Assembly: GCF_030042015.1 (NCBI RefSeq)
Contig: NZ_JASIAL010000499.1
Location: 1 to 28,001 of the forward strand
DNA from: Trebonia sp030042015
GTDB lineage: Bacteria > Actinomycetota > Actinomycetes > Streptosporangiales > Streptosporangiaceae
Reading direction: 5' to 3'
DNA: 28,001 nucleotides
Positions within the stretch are counted from its first letter, which is position 1; every line of letters begins with the position of its first letter. Made by a program: the position numbers and the translations under genes. Shown here one piece after another: positions 20,644 to 27,300 of the stretch. The notes beneath the pieces were generated by a model. That model worked only from the letters and a program-made list of their open reading frames with translations. It made no database searches and had not been told where the DNA came from.

Positions 20644-21348
20644 TTAGTGTCCCATGCCGAGGCCGCCGTCCACAGGGATGACCGCGCCGGTGATGTATGC
20701 CGCGTCAGGACCCGCCAGGAACGCGACCGCGCCGGCGACCTCGCCGGCCGAGGCGTACCTGCCCATCGGCACCGCGCCGATGATCGCGGCCTTGCGCTCC
20801 TGCTGGAGTGCCGCCGTCATGTCGCTGTCCACGAACCCGGGCGCCACGACGTTCACGGTGATCCCGCGCGAGCCGAGCTCCCTGGCCAGCGACCGGGCCA
20901 GCCCGACCAGGCCCGCCTTGGACGCGGCGTAGTTGGCCTGGCCGCCAGAGCCGTAAAGCCCGACCACGGAGGAGATGAAGATCATCCTGCCGCGGCGCAT
21001 CCGCATCATGCCGCGCACGGCCCGCTTCGCCACCCGGTACGCGCCGGTCAGGTTGGTGTCGAGCACGCCGGTGAAGGCGTCCTCGCTCATCAGCGCGAGC
21101 AGCTGGTCCTGGGTGACGCCCGCGTTGGCCACGAGCACCTCGACCGGGCCCTGCTCCTGCTCTACCGCGGCGAACGCCGCGTCCACCGATGCCGCGTCGC
21201 GGACGTCGCAGCGCACGACCGAGAGTCCCGCCACCGGGTCCCCGGAGCGGGACGTCACCGTCACGCTGTCGCCGTCGGCGGCCAGCCGCCGCGCGATCGC
21301 AAGCCCGATCCCCCGGTTGCCGCCGGTCACCAGGACAGAACGACCCAC
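20644..21348 (-). CDS. fabG: 3-oxoacyl-ACP reductase
   Basis: A 234-residue short-chain dehydrogenase that reduces 3-oxoacyl-ACP with NADPH. The cofactor motif TGGNRGIG is at residues 8-15, NAG is in LVANAGVTQD, the active-site Ser is in ISSVVG, and Tyr140 with Lys144 are in YAASK. The end AAYITGAVIPVDGGLGMGH is typical of FabG/MabA. AGGAGG seven bases before GTG 21348 fixes the start. It heads the fabG-fabI operon, and its position directly before an InhA-type reductase supports the fatty-acid role over other short-chain dehydrogenases. Confidence 0.95.
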   Translation of the reverse strand: MGRSVLVTGGNRGIGLAIARRLAADGDSVTVTSRSGDPVAGLSVVRCDVRDAASVDAAFAAVEQEQGPVEVLVANAGVTQDQLLALMSEDAFTGVLDTNLTGAYRVAKRAVRGMMRMRRGRMIFISSVVGLYGSGGQANYAASKAGLVGLARSLARELGSRGITVNVVAPGFVDSDMTAALQQERKAAIIGAVPMGRYASAGEVAGAVAFLAGPDAAYITGAVIPVDGGLGMGH

Positions 21349-21423
21349 GCGATCGCCTCCTCACGTCGCTCAACTCGCCAGCCGAGGGTACCGCTCACCT
21401 TGCCGTAAGAAGCCGGCCGCTTC

Positions 21424-21439
21424 CATGCCGCCTGGCATG
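21424..21439. promoter_or_regulatory. Palindrome upstream of fabG
   Basis: CATGCC-GCCT-GGCATG is a perfect inverted repeat about 75 bp upstream of the fabG GTG, in an AT-richer patch of the 229-bp gap between the divergent fabG and tldD genes. Fatty-acid operons in actinobacteria are controlled by regulators such as MabR, FasR or FadR, so this is a candidate operator. I cannot assign the protein. Confidence 0.35.
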
Positions 21440-21485
21440 AAGTATCGAGGCCAAGGTTTGTAGTTCTCCGCCAGTTAGCCGGGGC

Positions 21486-21561
21486 GGGCGCGGCCGGGCG
21501 CGGCCGGGCGCGGCCGGGATCCCCGTTTTCGGGGGGCCCCGGTCGGGTCGTCCCCCGGGGG
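21486..21561. repeat. GC-rich tandem and palindromic repeat block
   Basis: Three exact copies of GGGCGCGGCC occupy 21486-21515. They are followed by the hairpin CCCCG-TTTT-CGGGG (21521-21534) and by TCGTCCCCCGGGG (21548-21560). The block lies in the gap before tldD. TTCGGGGG and TCGTCCCCCGGG are shared with the repeat in the metH linker. Confidence 0.5.
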
Positions 21562-21577
21562 GAATAGGTTCGTTCAC

Positions 21578-23101
21578 GTGGATGATGGCAACGCACGGAT
21601 CGATCCGGAGTTCGCGGGCCTGCCGCTGACCGCGCTCGCCGACGCGGCGCTCGGCCAGGCGCGCACGCTGGGCGCGCAGCACGCCGACTTCCGCGTCGAG
21701 CGGGTCAGGGGACAGTGGATCACGCTGTCCGACGGCAGGCTGCAGAGCCTGTCCGACGCCGACGACAGCGGGCTCGCGGTGCGCGTCGTCGTGGACGGGA
21801 CCTGGGGATTCGCCTCCACCGTCGACCTGACGCCGGAGGCCGCGGCCGCCGCCGCCAGGACCGCGGTCGAGGTCGCGCGGGTGGCCGCCGCGATGAACAC
21901 CGAACACATCGAGCTCGCTCCCGAGCCGCCCTACGGCGACGTCACCTGGGTGTCGGCCTACCAGGTCGACCCGTTCACGGTCGCCCCCAAGGACAAGGTG
22001 GACCTGCTCGGCGCGTGGTCCGCGCAGCTGCTCGCCCACGACGCGGTCACCCACGCCGACGCGAGCGTGGTCCAGATCAAGGAGTGCAAGTTCTACACCG
22101 ACGGCGCCACCACGGCCACCCAGCAGCGGGTCCGGCTGCACCCGCAGCTCACCGCCGTCGCGGTCACACCCGCCGGCTTCGACGACATGCGCACGCTCGC
22201 TCCCCCCGCGGGCCGCGGCTGGGAGTACCTGACTGGCCCATCCGGCGGGCAGGGCGGCTGGGACTTCCCCGCCGAGCTCGCCGAACTCCCCGAGCTGCTC
22301 CAGGCAAAGCTGGCGGCGCCGAGCGTCGAGGCGGGCCGCTACGACCTGGTGATCGCGCCGTCCAACCTGTGGCTGACCATCCACGAGTCCATCGGTCACG
22401 CGACCGAACTCGACCGGGCCCTCGGCTACGAGGCCGCCTACGCGGGGACGTCGTTCGCCACGATCGACAAGCTGGGCACCCTGCAGTACGGGTCGGGCGT
22501 CATGAACGTCACCGGCGACCGGACCGCGCCGCACGGCCTGGCCACGATCGGGTACGACGACGAGGGCGTGGCGGGCCAGTCCTGGGACCTGATCAGGGAC
22601 GGCGTCCTCGTCGGCTACCAGCTGGACCGGCGGATGGCCCGGCTCAAGGGGTTCGGCCGCTCCAACGGGTGCGCGTTCGCCGACTCACCCGGCCATATGC
22701 CGCTGCAGCGGATGGCGAACGTGTCCCTGCAGCCGGCGCCTGGCGGGCCGGACACCGCCGAGCTGATCGCCGGCGTCGAGAACGGCATCTACATCCTCGG
22801 CGACAAGTCCTGGTCGATCGACATGCAGCGGTACAACTTCCAGTTCACCGGCCAGCGGTTCTTCCGGATCAGGAACGGCCGGCTCGACGGGCAGCTCAAG
22901 GACGTGGCCTACCAGGCGACGACCACGGACTTCTGGAACTCGATGGAGGCGGTCGGCGGGCCGCAGACCTACGTGCTCGACGGCGCGTTCAACTGCGGCA
23001 AGGGCCAGCCGGGCCAGACCGCGCCGGTCAGCCACGGCGCCCCGGCCGCGCTCTTCCGCGGGGTACGGGTGCTCAACACGGCGCAGGAGGGGAGCGCATG
23101 A
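21578..23101 (+). CDS. tldD: TldD-type metalloprotease
   Basis: A 507-residue zinc metalloprotease of the TldD/PmbA family, which in Escherichia coli matures microcin B17 and degrades CcdA as a TldD-TldE heterodimer. The zinc motif HESIGH (HExxxH) is at residues 269-274, with Glu270 catalytic, followed by ATELDRALGYEAAYAG. The C-terminal GGPQTYVLDGAFNCGKGQPGQ region, whose Cys lies in the third zinc-ligand area, marks the active subunit. The start is GTG 21578; there is no strong Shine-Dalgarno, but TAGGTT seven bases upstream may be the -10 of a leaderless transcript. Its partner begins 46 bp downstream. No peptide substrate gene is seen nearby, so it may be a housekeeping protease. Confidence 0.93.
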   Translation: MDDGNARIDPEFAGLPLTALADAALGQARTLGAQHADFRVERVRGQWITLSDGRLQSLSDADDSGLAVRVVVDGTWGFASTVDLTPEAAAAAARTAVEVARVAAAMNTEHIELAPEPPYGDVTWVSAYQVDPFTVAPKDKVDLLGAWSAQLLAHDAVTHADASVVQIKECKFYTDGATTATQQRVRLHPQLTAVAVTPAGFDDMRTLAPPAGRGWEYLTGPSGGQGGWDFPAELAELPELLQAKLAAPSVEAGRYDLVIAPSNLWLTIHESIGHATELDRALGYEAAYAGTSFATIDKLGTLQYGSGVMNVTGDRTAPHGLATIGYDDEGVAGQSWDLIRDGVLVGYQLDRRMARLKGFGRSNGCAFADSPGHMPLQRMANVSLQPAPGGPDTAELIAGVENGIYILGDKSWSIDMQRYNFQFTGQRFFRIRNGRLDGQLKDVAYQATTTDFWNSMEAVGGPQTYVLDGAFNCGKGQPGQTAPVSHGAPAALFRGVRVLNTAQEGSA

Positions 23102-23147
23102 GCCGGGGCCGTGCACGATCCGCGGGCCGCCGGGCGGGAGGCGGCGC

Positions 23148-24569
23148 ATGATTCCGAACGAACCTTCGGCGTCTGCCCAGGACACCGTCGCACGCGCCCT
23201 GGCCCTGGCCAGGGCGGGCGGTGACTGCGTCGTGATCGCGGAGGAGACCTCGACCGCCAACCTGCGCTGGGCCGGCAACACGCTGACCACCAACGGGGTC
23301 GCCGTCTCGCGCAGCCTCACGGTGATCGCGATCGACCGGCGGAGTCACGGTCCGGACGGCGCCGCTGGCGTCGGCGTCGTCTCCCGCTCAGGGGTCGGGC
23401 CCGGGCAGGTCGAGGACGTGGTGCGGGAAGCGGAGAAGGCCGCCGCCGAGGCCTCGCCGGCCGAGGACGCCGGGGAGCTGGTGGCCGCAGACGGCCGGGA
23501 TCGTTCGGGATCATGGGATGGACCTCCAGCCGCCACGGAGTTCGGAGTCTTCCGTGCGTTCGCGCACGAGCTCGGCGAGACGCTGCGCGCGGCCGAGGGA
23601 GCTGGCCGCAAGCTGTACGGGTTCGCCGAGCACGGGGTCACCTCCACGTTCCTCGGCACCTCGGCGGGGCTGCGGCTGCGGCACGACCAGCCGGCCGGGC
23701 GGCTTGAGCTGAACGCCAAGTCCGCCGACCTGGCGCGGTCGGCGTGGGCGGGGGCGGCGACGCGGGACTTCACCGACGTGGACGTCGCCGCGCTCGACGC
23801 CGAGCTCGCGCAGCGGCTGGCGTGGCAGGCGCGGCGGGTCGAGCTGCCCGCCGGGCGGTACGAGACGCTGCTGCCGCCGACCGCGGTGTCCGACCTGATG
23901 GTCGACCTCTACTGGAACGCCGGGGCGCGGGACGCCGGCGAGGGCCGGACCGTGTTCTCCAGGCAGGGCGGCGGGACGCGGGTCGGGGAGCGGCTGTCCG
24001 CGCTGCCTGTCGACCTGTTCAGCGACCCGTCGTATCCGGGGCTTGAGTGCGCGCCTTTCGTCATCGCGCACGCGTCGGGGCGGGACTCGTCGGTGTTCGA
24101 CAACGGGCTGGCCGTCGGCCGCGGGTCGTGGATCTCCTCAGGCGTGCTGAGCGCGCTGCACTCCAGCCGGTATTCGGCTCGGCTGACCGGGCTGCCGGCG
24201 ACGCCGCCAGCGGGCAACCTGATCATGTCGGCGGACTCGGCCACGTCCCTGCCGGCGATGATCGCGTCGACCAAACGCGGGCTGCTGCTGACCTGCCTGT
24301 GGTACATCCGCCAGGTGGACCCGCAGACGATGCTGCTGACGGGCCTGACGCGCGACGGCGTGTACCTGGTGGAGGAGGGCGAGGTGGTGGGGGCGGTGAA
24401 CAACTTCCGGTTCAACGAGTCGCCGATGGCCATGCTCGGCCGCCTGCTCGAGGCGGGCGCGACCACGCCCACGCTGCCGCGTGAGCTTGGCGACTACTTC
24501 ACCCGCGTGGCGATGCCGCCGCTGCGCGTGGATGCGTTCAACATGTCGTCGGTCAGCCAGGCGAGCTGA
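23148..24569 (+). CDS. TldE/PmbA-type partner of TldD
   Basis: A 473-residue TldD/PmbA-family protein without the HExxxH motif, hence the likely non-catalytic partner of the TldD encoded upstream. Family regions include LRWAGNTLTTNGVAVSRSLTVIAI near the start, the central LGTSAGLRLRHDQPAGRLELNAKS, and the C-terminal TKRGLLLTCLWYIRQVDPQTMLLTGLTRDGVYLVEEGEVVGAVNNFRFNESP. GGGAGG six bases before the ATG gives a secure start. The 46-bp gap indicates one operon. E. coli TldE is known to be needed for activity as the second half of the heterodimer. Confidence 0.92.
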   Translation: MIPNEPSASAQDTVARALALARAGGDCVVIAEETSTANLRWAGNTLTTNGVAVSRSLTVIAIDRRSHGPDGAAGVGVVSRSGVGPGQVEDVVREAEKAAAEASPAEDAGELVAADGRDRSGSWDGPPAATEFGVFRAFAHELGETLRAAEGAGRKLYGFAEHGVTSTFLGTSAGLRLRHDQPAGRLELNAKSADLARSAWAGAATRDFTDVDVAALDAELAQRLAWQARRVELPAGRYETLLPPTAVSDLMVDLYWNAGARDAGEGRTVFSRQGGGTRVGERLSALPVDLFSDPSYPGLECAPFVIAHASGRDSSVFDNGLAVGRGSWISSGVLSALHSSRYSARLTGLPATPPAGNLIMSADSATSLPAMIASTKRGLLLTCLWYIRQVDPQTMLLTGLTRDGVYLVEEGEVVGAVNNFRFNESPMAMLGRLLEAGATTPTLPRELGDYFTRVAMPPLRVDAFNMSSVSQAS

Positions 24570-24633
24570 CCGGCCGCGCGACCGGTCGGGCCGTGGTGTA
24601 GCCGGCCCGCGCGGAGCGCGATAACGTGGGGGA

Positions 24634-25032
24634 ATGAGGGTAGGCCATCTCGGACGCGGCCAGCAGGTCCACGTTGTCACGCAGGCGCGCCGTGGGCTGT
24701 CCGAGGACATCGCGTACCGCCAGCACCGGTACCTGATCATGATGGCCATCCGCACCGTCTGCTTCGCGATCGCGATCATCTTGTTCGTCAACCACCTGGG
24801 GTGGCTGACGGCTATCCCCGCCGTCGGGGCGATCGCCATTCCGTATTTCGCCGTGGTGTTCGCAAACGGCGGGCGAGAACCCGCCAACGTCCGCGGGTTC
24901 ATGGAGTACCAGATGAATCTGCCTGCCCGCAGGGAGCCCGGCGGGCCATCTGATGACTCTGGCGACTCGGCTTCCGGCGGGTCTGCCGGCGGGTCTGCTG
25001 GCCCGGCCGCGGACCGCGCGGACGGCGATTGA
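24634..25032 (+). CDS. DUF3099 membrane protein
   Basis: A 132-residue protein with the DUF3099 signature VHVVTQARRGLSEDIAYRQHRYLIMMAIRTVCF and two membrane segments (about residues 35-55 and 58-78). A Ser/Gly/Asp-rich cytoplasmic-looking tail follows. The function is unknown; the family is confined to actinobacteria. The ATG follows GGGGGA directly, too close for an ordinary ribosome binding site, while TAACGT ends six bases before the ATG and could be the -10 of a leaderless transcript. It lies 64 bp after the TldE-type gene on the same strand. Confidence 0.87.
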   Translation: MRVGHLGRGQQVHVVTQARRGLSEDIAYRQHRYLIMMAIRTVCFAIAIILFVNHLGWLTAIPAVGAIAIPYFAVVFANGGREPANVRGFMEYQMNLPARREPGGPSDDSGDSASGGSAGGSAGPAADRADGD

Positions 25033-25164
25033 GGCCAGGGATAGCCCGCGCTCATTTGTCGCCGGCCAGCGACGGGATTGGCGCTCGCCGCCTATGCGGA
25101 ATCAAATGGAGGTTCGGAAGCGTACGCATGGGACCTTCGGCGTCCCGCCAGCATCGGCAGCATC

Positions 25165-25184
25165 GCACTTGCGGCTTCAAGTGC
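25165..25184. terminator. Hairpin in the gap after the DUF3099 gene
   Basis: GCACTTG-CGGCTT-CAAGTGC is a perfect seven-pair stem followed by CCGAAAA. A smaller stem GTCGC-CGGCCA-GCGAC lies earlier in the gap. Either may end the tldD-tldE-DUF3099 transcript. No protein gene is supported between 25033 and 25425. Confidence 0.4.
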
Positions 25185-25220
25185 CGAAAACGCCGCCGCG
25201 GATTCGTTAAGAATTGGGTC

Positions 25221-25252
25221 TTGACACACCCCGGGGTGTTTCCGTGTACGAT
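25221..25252 (+). promoter_or_regulatory. Promoter of the 6C-like RNA, with palindrome
   Basis: A perfect -35 TTGACA (25221-25226) and a -10-like TACGAT (25247-25252) are 20 bp apart, longer than the usual 17-18. The perfect palindrome ACACCCCGGGGTGT (25226-25239) occupies the upstream part of the spacer. A spacer this long with an internal palindrome recalls MerR-type activated promoters, but a repressor is equally possible. Transcription would begin near 25259. Confidence 0.5.
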
Positions 25253-25258
25253 TCATAT

Positions 25259-25375
25259 CGGGTGCTCTGGTCCCCCGTCGGGGCACCGCTGCCGGCGTTC
25301 CGGGCCCCCGTCGGAGCGCCGATGATAGCGACGCCGGGTGGTTTGCCCCCGTAGCCACCCGGCGTCGCCCTATTT
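25259..25375 (+). ncRNA. 6C small RNA (three C-loop hairpins)
   Basis: Three consecutive stem-loops present CCCCC runs in their loops. GGTGCTC (25261-25267) pairs with GGGCACC (25281-25287). CGGCGTTCCG (25293-25302) pairs with CGGAGCGCCG (25312-25321) through one G-U. GCGACGCCGGGTGG (25328-25341) pairs perfectly with CCACCCGGCGTCGC (25355-25368), making the terminator, followed by CCTATTT. Loops 1, 2 and 3 contain TCCCCCGT, GCCCCCGT and GCCCCCGT. This is the pattern of the actinobacterial 6C RNA, which in mycobacteria base-pairs through its C-rich loops with G-rich mRNA sites. The 5' end is inferred from the promoter. Confidence 0.8.
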
Positions 25376-25425
25376 CGCGGGACTTTGCGATATTCGCCGT
25401 CCGGTCTAGTTGGTTCCGTGTCCGG

Positions 25426-26316
25426 CTACTCCGTGCGCTGGAACTGCAGGATCGCTATTCCGAGCAGTGCCGCGCCCATCACCGCCACAAGGCCGAGCGA
25501 CACCCCGATCGGGACCAGCCAGCCGTTCCAGGTGACCCCGGGGCTCAGCACGGCGAGCGCCGCTGGCGCCATGTTCAGGTGGCTGAACACCGCGTGCCGC
25601 ATCGGGGAGACGATGTAGGTGAGCGGGTCCAGCCTGGTCAGCACCGTCAGCCAGGCCGGCAGGCCGTTCAGCGGGTAAAGCGCGCCGGACAGGAAGAACA
25701 GCGGCATCACCATCATCTGGGTTACCGCCATGAACGCCTGTATCTGCTTTATCTGCGCGGCCACCATCACGCCGAACGCGGTCAGCGTGAACGACAACAG
25801 CAGCAGCTCACCGATTAGCGTGAGGAACAGCCCGAGGTTGTAGGGGACGTGCGCGAACCCGGCGAGAGCGAGTATCACCAGTCCCTGGCACGTGGCGACG
25901 GTCGCGCCGCCGAGGCATTTGCCGAGGACGAGCGCGGACCTGCTCACCGGCGCGACGAGCATCTCCCGCAGGAATCCGAACTCCCTGTCCCAGACAATGG
26001 ACGCCGCCGCGAAGATGGCCGTGAACAGCACGGACATTGCCAGGACGCCAGGGTAGATGAACGTCCTGAAGTCGATTCCCGCGGGCATCCCGCGGTTGGC
26101 CAGCGTGGACAGCCCGGTGCCGAGGACGAACAGGAAAAGCACCGGCTGCACCAGCGACGTGATCGCCCGCAGCCGGTCGCTTTTGAACCTGAGCAGCTCG
26201 CGGCGCCACACGATGCTGACGGCGCGCAGGTCCTGGCGCAGTCCTCGATCCGGTACCGCGACACGGATCGCCTCGGTGAGCCGTTCGCTGTCTAGCTCAG
26301 TGACTTCGATAGCCAT
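25426..26316 (-). CDS. ABC-2 type exporter permease, DrrB family
   Basis: A 296-residue ABC-2 permease with a soluble N-terminal stretch of about 40 residues and six hydrophobic segments (roughly 57-72, 92-112, 137-160, 168-190, 200-222 and 265-288). Conserved regions are IVWRRELLRFKSDRLRAITSLVQPVLFLFVLG and the PLTYIVSPMRHAVF box before the last segment. AGGAGG lies upstream of the ATG, which begins 3 bp after the ATPase stop. It forms the membrane part of an exporter with that ATPase. Several phenylalanine- and methionine-rich segments suggest a hydrophobic substrate, but that is a guess. Confidence 0.92.
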   Translation of the reverse strand: MAIEVTELDSERLTEAIRVAVPDRGLRQDLRAVSIVWRRELLRFKSDRLRAITSLVQPVLFLFVLGTGLSTLANRGMPAGIDFRTFIYPGVLAMSVLFTAIFAAASIVWDREFGFLREMLVAPVSRSALVLGKCLGGATVATCQGLVILALAGFAHVPYNLGLFLTLIGELLLLSFTLTAFGVMVAAQIKQIQAFMAVTQMMVMPLFFLSGALYPLNGLPAWLTVLTRLDPLTYIVSPMRHAVFSHLNMAPAALAVLSPGVTWNGWLVPIGVSLGLVAVMGAALLGIAILQFQRTE

Positions 26317-26319
26317 CTG

Positions 26320-27300
26320 CTACCTCCTGCGGAACGCCATGACTTGCGCGCGGTTCCGGTCGCCGATCGACGCCTCCGCGTCCCTGATCGTCTTGCCGGT
26401 GTAGGACATGAAGACGTCGTCCAGCGAGGGGCGGGCCACGCTCACCGAGCGGATCGGCTGCGTGAGCTCCGCGAACAGGCGGGGCACGAAGTGCTCCCCG
26501 GACTCCACGTTAAACGTCACCATGCCCTCGTGCAGGGCGGCCTCCAGGTCGAAGCGGTCCTTGAGCTCCTTGATGGCGGCCTGGTCGTCATTGGTGGTGA
26601 TCTGCACGCGGTCCTTGCCGACGCTGGCCTTCAGCTGCTGCGGCTTGTCGATCGCCACGATCTTGCCGTGGTCGATGATGGCGATCCTGTCGCAGTTCTC
26701 GGCCTCGTCCATGTAGTGGGTCGTCAGGAAGATCGTGATGTCTTCGCGCTGCTTGAGGTCGTTGATGTACTCCCAGATCGAGCTGCGCGTCTGCGGGTCA
26801 AGGCCCACGGTCGGCTCGTCGAGGAACAGCACCCGCGGCGCGTGCAGCAGGCCGCGGGCGATCTCCAGGCGGCGCTTCATGCCACCGGAGTACGTAATGA
26901 CGTCCGCCTTCCGGCGGTCCCACAGGCCCACCATCTCCAGGACCTGGCGCATGCGCGGCACGAGCTGCGCCCGTGGCACGCCGTACAGGTCCGCGTGGAA
27001 GCGGAGGTTCTGCTCGCCGGTCAGGTAGTTGTCCACCGTCGGGTCCTGGAAGACCAGGCCGATGTTCCGCCGCACGGTGTCCCGGTTTTTCACCACGTCA
27101 TAGCCCGCGACCCTCGCGGTCCCCGAGGTGGGGTTCGCGAGGGTGCACAGGATCTTGATCGTGGTGGACTTGCCGGCGCCGTTCGGGCCGAGGAAGCCGA
27201 AGGTCTCCCCCGGCTGTACCTCGAACCCGATGCCGCGCACCGCCTCTATCTCGCCATACCGTTTGACCAGGTCACTGACCTGGACGACCGGTTCACTCAC
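26320..27300 (-). CDS. ABC exporter ATP-binding protein, DrrA family
   Basis: A 326-residue nucleotide-binding subunit. Walker A GPNGAGKST, Q-loop VFQDPTVDNYLTGEQNL, signature YSGGMKRRLEIARGL, Walker B VLFLDEPTVGLDP and switch TTHYMDEAENCDRIAIIDHG are all intact. The C-terminal segment ending PSLDDVFMSYTGKTIRD is typical of DrrA. The GTG start overlaps the PadR-family stop by 4 bp (GTGA), with GGAGGG six bases before it, so regulator, ATPase and permease form a coupled operon. This regulator-exporter arrangement is usual for drug-responsive efflux systems. It is clearly distinct from the DrrA-type ATPase at the left end of the window. Confidence 0.94.
   Translation of the reverse strand: MSEPVVQVSDLVKRYGEIEAVRGIGFEVQPGETFGFLGPNGAGKSTTIKILCTLANPTSGTARVAGYDVVKNRDTVRRNIGLVFQDPTVDNYLTGEQNLRFHADLYGVPRAQLVPRMRQVLEMVGLWDRRKADVITYSGGMKRRLEIARGLLHAPRVLFLDEPTVGLDPQTRSSIWEYINDLKQREDITIFLTTHYMDEAENCDRIAIIDHGKIVAIDKPQQLKASVGKDRVQITTNDDQAAIKELKDRFDLEAALHEGMVTFNVESGEHFVPRLFAELTQPIRSVSVARPSLDDVFMSYTGKTIRDAEASIGDRNRAQVMAFRRR

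Noticed and set aside
21578..24569. TldD/TldE as part of a peptide natural-product (RiPP) cluster
   Set aside because: No precursor peptide, modifying enzyme or dedicated exporter lies beside the pair; the neighbours are fatty-acid genes and a DUF3099 protein.
25092..25358. 88-codon minus-strand frame
   Set aside because: It covers the 6C-like RNA and its promoter on the other strand and has no ribosome binding site.
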